Origin: Caulobacter rhizosphaerae
GTDB taxonomy: Bacteria; Pseudomonadota; Alphaproteobacteria; Caulobacterales; Caulobacteraceae
Direction: 5' to 3'
DNA: 64,000 nt
NCBI RefSeq assembly: GCF_010977555.1
Contig: NZ_CP048815.1
Coordinates: 2,286,501 to 2,350,500, forward strand
In this document: positions 62,078 through 64,000 of the stretch, piece after piece
How positions within the stretch are numbered: the first letter of the stretch is position 1
Layout of the letters: each line of letters begins with the position of its first letter
The notes under the pieces: generated by a model
The model's database searches: none
Told to the model about the DNA's origin: nothing
What the model saw: only the letters and a program-made list of their open reading frames with translations
Made by a program: the position numbers and the translations under genes

Positions 62078-63646
62078 ATGCACCGCCATGCTCTGATCGC
62101 CTTCGCAGCCGCCAATCTCGTGTCGACCTCGGCCTTCGCCGCGGATCCCGTGGTCAAGACGACCCACGGTCCCATCGCCGGCCGGCAGGCCGACGGCGTT
62201 GACGCCTTCAAGGGCGTGCCGTTCGCCGCGCCGCCCGTGGGCGAGCTGCGCTGGCGCGCCCCCCAGCCGCCCGCCGCCTGGACGGCCGTGCGTTCGGCCG
62301 CGGCCTACGGCCCGGACTGCATGCAGAACCCGTTCCCCGGCGACGCCGCGCCCCTGGGCGTCAAGCCGGCGGAGGATTGCCTCTACGCCAATGTCTGGAC
62401 GCCCGCCGGGGCTGAAAAGGCCAAGGCCAAGCGGCCGGTGATGGTCTGGATCTACGGCGGCGGCTTCGTCAACGGCGGCTCCTCGCCGGCGGTCTATTCC
62501 GGCGATCGCTTCGCGCGCGACGGCGTGGTGCTGGTCAGCTTCAACTATCGGGTCGGGCGCTTCGGCTTCTTCGCCCACCCGGCCCTGACCGCCGCGAACG
62601 CCGACGGCGGGCTGCTGGGCAACTATGCGCTGCTCGACCAGATCGCGGCGTTGAAATGGGTGCGCGACAACATCGCCGCGTTCGGCGGCGACCCGGGCAA
62701 CGTTACGGTCTTTGGGGAATCGGCCGGCGGCGTGTCGGTGCACGACTTGCTGACCTCGCCGCTGGCCAAGGGGCTGTTCCACAAGGCGATCATCCAGTCG
62801 GGCGGCGGCCGGCCGAGGCTCCTGCCGACCCTGCCGCTGCGGGCCGCCAATGGCGAGCGCTCGGCCGAGAGCGCGGGCCTGGCCTTCGCCGCCAAGGCCG
62901 GCGTCAGCGGGGAGGGGCCCGAAGCGCTGGCGGCCCTTCGCGCCCTGCCGGCCGACGCCGTGGTCGACGGCCTGAACATGGCCACCGCGGGCACCCCCAC
63001 CTGGGGCGGCGGGCCGATGATCGACGGCAAGATCCTGGCGCGCGAGCCGCTGGCCGCGTACGCCGCCGGCGCCTGGAGCAAGATGCCGGTGATGGTCGGC
63101 GCCACCGGCGCCGACGGCTTCTTCTTCGGCGGGACCCGCGACCAGGTGTTCGCGCCGTTCGGCGACCAGCGCGCCGCCGCCGAGGCTGTCTACGACCCGA
63201 CCGGCAAGGAGGACATCAAGGTCTACGGCTGGAAGGCGGCCGGCGACCGGATGTTCATCGAGCCGTCGCGAAAGATCGCCCGCACCCTGTCAGCCCAGGG
63301 CGCGCCGGTCTGGCAGTACCGCTTCTCCTATGTGGCCGAAAGCCAGCGCAAGGACTGGTGGGGCGCGCCGCACGCCACCGAGATCCCGTTCGTGTTCGAC
63401 ACCGTCGACGCCCGCTATGGCGCGGCCCTGACCCCGGCCGACGCCGCGGCGGCCAAGGCCGCCCACGCCTACTGGATCGCCTTCGCCGCCAAGGGCGAAC
63501 CGGACGTCGCGGGGCAGCCGGAATGGCCGAAGTACGACGCCCCGAGCGATACGATCATCGACTTCGCCAATGACGGGGTGAAGGTTGGCCCCGATCCGCT
63601 CAAGGCGCGGCTGGACCTGGTGGAGGCCTCTATTCCCGGAGGCTAG
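62078..63646 (+). CDS. Type B carboxylesterase
   Basis: 522 residues with a signal peptide (LIAFAAANLVSTSAFAAD). The family start pattern (KGVPFAAPPVGELRWRAPQPPAAW), the nucleophile elbow FGESAGG with S215, the oxyanion region (PVMVWIYGGGFVNGG) and a late acid and histidine region (GAPHATEIPFVF) are present. It follows the GH3 gene by 12 bases. In a glycan locus it may remove acetyl or feruloyl groups from hemicellulose. Confidence 0.9.
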   Translation: MHRHALIAFAAANLVSTSAFAADPVVKTTHGPIAGRQADGVDAFKGVPFAAPPVGELRWRAPQPPAAWTAVRSAAAYGPDCMQNPFPGDAAPLGVKPAEDCLYANVWTPAGAEKAKAKRPVMVWIYGGGFVNGGSSPAVYSGDRFARDGVVLVSFNYRVGRFGFFAHPALTAANADGGLLGNYALLDQIAALKWVRDNIAAFGGDPGNVTVFGESAGGVSVHDLLTSPLAKGLFHKAIIQSGGGRPRLLPTLPLRAANGERSAESAGLAFAAKAGVSGEGPEALAALRALPADAVVDGLNMATAGTPTWGGGPMIDGKILAREPLAAYAAGAWSKMPVMVGATGADGFFFGGTRDQVFAPFGDQRAAAEAVYDPTGKEDIKVYGWKAAGDRMFIEPSRKIARTLSAQGAPVWQYRFSYVAESQRKDWWGAPHATEIPFVFDTVDARYGAALTPADAAAAKAAHAYWIAFAAKGEPDVAGQPEWPKYDAPSDTIIDFANDGVKVGPDPLKARLDLVEASIPGG

Positions 63647-63704
63647 GTCCGTGAGCGTGTTCCCGGCGCCACCGGCCGCCACGGAGCGCTCTTGACCGGA
63701 GGGA

Positions 63705-64000
63705 CTATCGCGTCGGCGGCTTGGGACGCACCTCGAGGATCGAGCCGTCCGGCGCATAGCTCAGCGGTTCGATGGCGATCGAACGGCGATGGCTTCCGCC
63801 GCCGGGCAACAAGGCGTCGTGGTAGAAGAACCAGGTCTTGCCCTTGTCCTGCAGGATCGCCTGGTGGTTGGTCGAGATCTTCAGGTAGTCGAGGATCACG
63901 CCGCGATAGGCGTAGGGCCCCATCGGGGTCTTGGCGGTGGCGTAGACGATCTGGCCAGGCCAGCCCGTGGAGAAGCTGAAGTAGTAGAGGCCCTTGTGCT
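63705..64000 (-). CDS. Glycoside hydrolase family 43-like enzyme, C-terminal fragment
   Basis: The last 98 codons are in the window; the gene continues beyond the right edge. It reads HKGLYYFSFSTGWPGQIVYATAKTPMGPYAYRGVILDYLKISTNHQAILQDKGKTWFFYHDALLPGGGSHRRSIAIEPL. YYFSFS, MGPYxYRG, TNHQAI and WFFYHD are GH43 landmarks; the histidine in NHQAI commonly helps bind calcium or substrate. It probably acts on arabinan or xylan. It is convergent with the esterase gene. Confidence 0.88.
   Translation of the reverse strand, partial: HKGLYYFSFSTGWPGQIVYATAKTPMGPYAYRGVILDYLKISTNHQAILQDKGKTWFFYHDALLPGGGSHRRSIAIEPLSYAPDGSILEVRPKPPTR

Noticed and set aside
58031..62782. Very long open frame (about 1580 codons) on the minus strand opposite the TonB receptor, GH3 and esterase
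   Set aside because: Same artefact; the plus-strand genes show catalytic motifs and signal peptides.

Overview
The window is GC-rich, densely packed alphaproteobacterial DNA. The best organism clue is the vanillate locus: VanR, the ATTGGATCCAAT operators and the vanA/vanB arrangement match what I remember of Caulobacter crescentus, so this is most likely a Caulobacter or a close relative. Three large TonB-dependent receptors and a set of polysaccharide hydrolases fit that lifestyle. I saw no tRNA, rRNA, insertion sequence, integrase or CRISPR array.

Region 1 (1-17237) handles lignin-derived aromatics. It holds a CoA-transferase fragment, pobA with a divergent AraC regulator, and a ferulate operon (vanillin-type dehydrogenase, hydroxycinnamoyl-CoA hydratase-lyase, feruloyl-CoA synthetase, AraC regulator). 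A TonB receptor, a benzaldehyde-type dehydrogenase and an aryl-alcohol dehydrogenase follow, then vanAB with divergent vanR, a MarR regulator and a PcaD-like hydrolase. Ferulate would pass through vanillin and vanillate to protocatechuate, which is also the product of PobA.

Region 2 (17191-30650) is an organosulfur region on the minus strand with a divergent LysR regulator. It encodes a flavin reductase, an SsuD-like monooxygenase, a glutathione transferase, a four-domain rhodanese protein, a 3-mercaptopropionate dioxygenase-like enzyme and a TonB receptor. Upstream lies a sulfonate-type ABC importer interleaved with a class II aldolase, a 2-hydroxyacid dehydrogenase and an acyl-CoA-dehydrogenase-like flavoenzyme. 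A stand-alone FAD/NAD(P) oxidoreductase follows (30647-32002).

Region 3 (32325-41232) is the most unusual part: ten tightly packed minus-strand genes, mostly of unrecognised function. Six share one domain (a helix, a P-T-F-Y-like motif and a C-terminal strand ending in a proline motif), and a seventh has a cryptic copy. The domain is joined to OmpA-like, PASTA-like or Ig-like modules. The other genes encode L7/L12-like repeats, a TPR-like protein and a disordered protein. No signal peptides are visible. It looks like an undescribed multi-component assembly.

Region 4 (41665-53030) has an MHYT sensor kinase, copper-resistance copAB, and an RND efflux system (permease, adaptor, divergent outer-membrane lipoprotein) under a TetR regulator with two matching candidate operators. 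Region 5 (53058-64000) is a plant-glycan locus: GH29 fucosidase, GH27 alpha-galactosidase, a LacI regulator, a TonB receptor with two perfect LacI-type operators, GH3, a type B carboxylesterase and a GH43 fragment running off the end.
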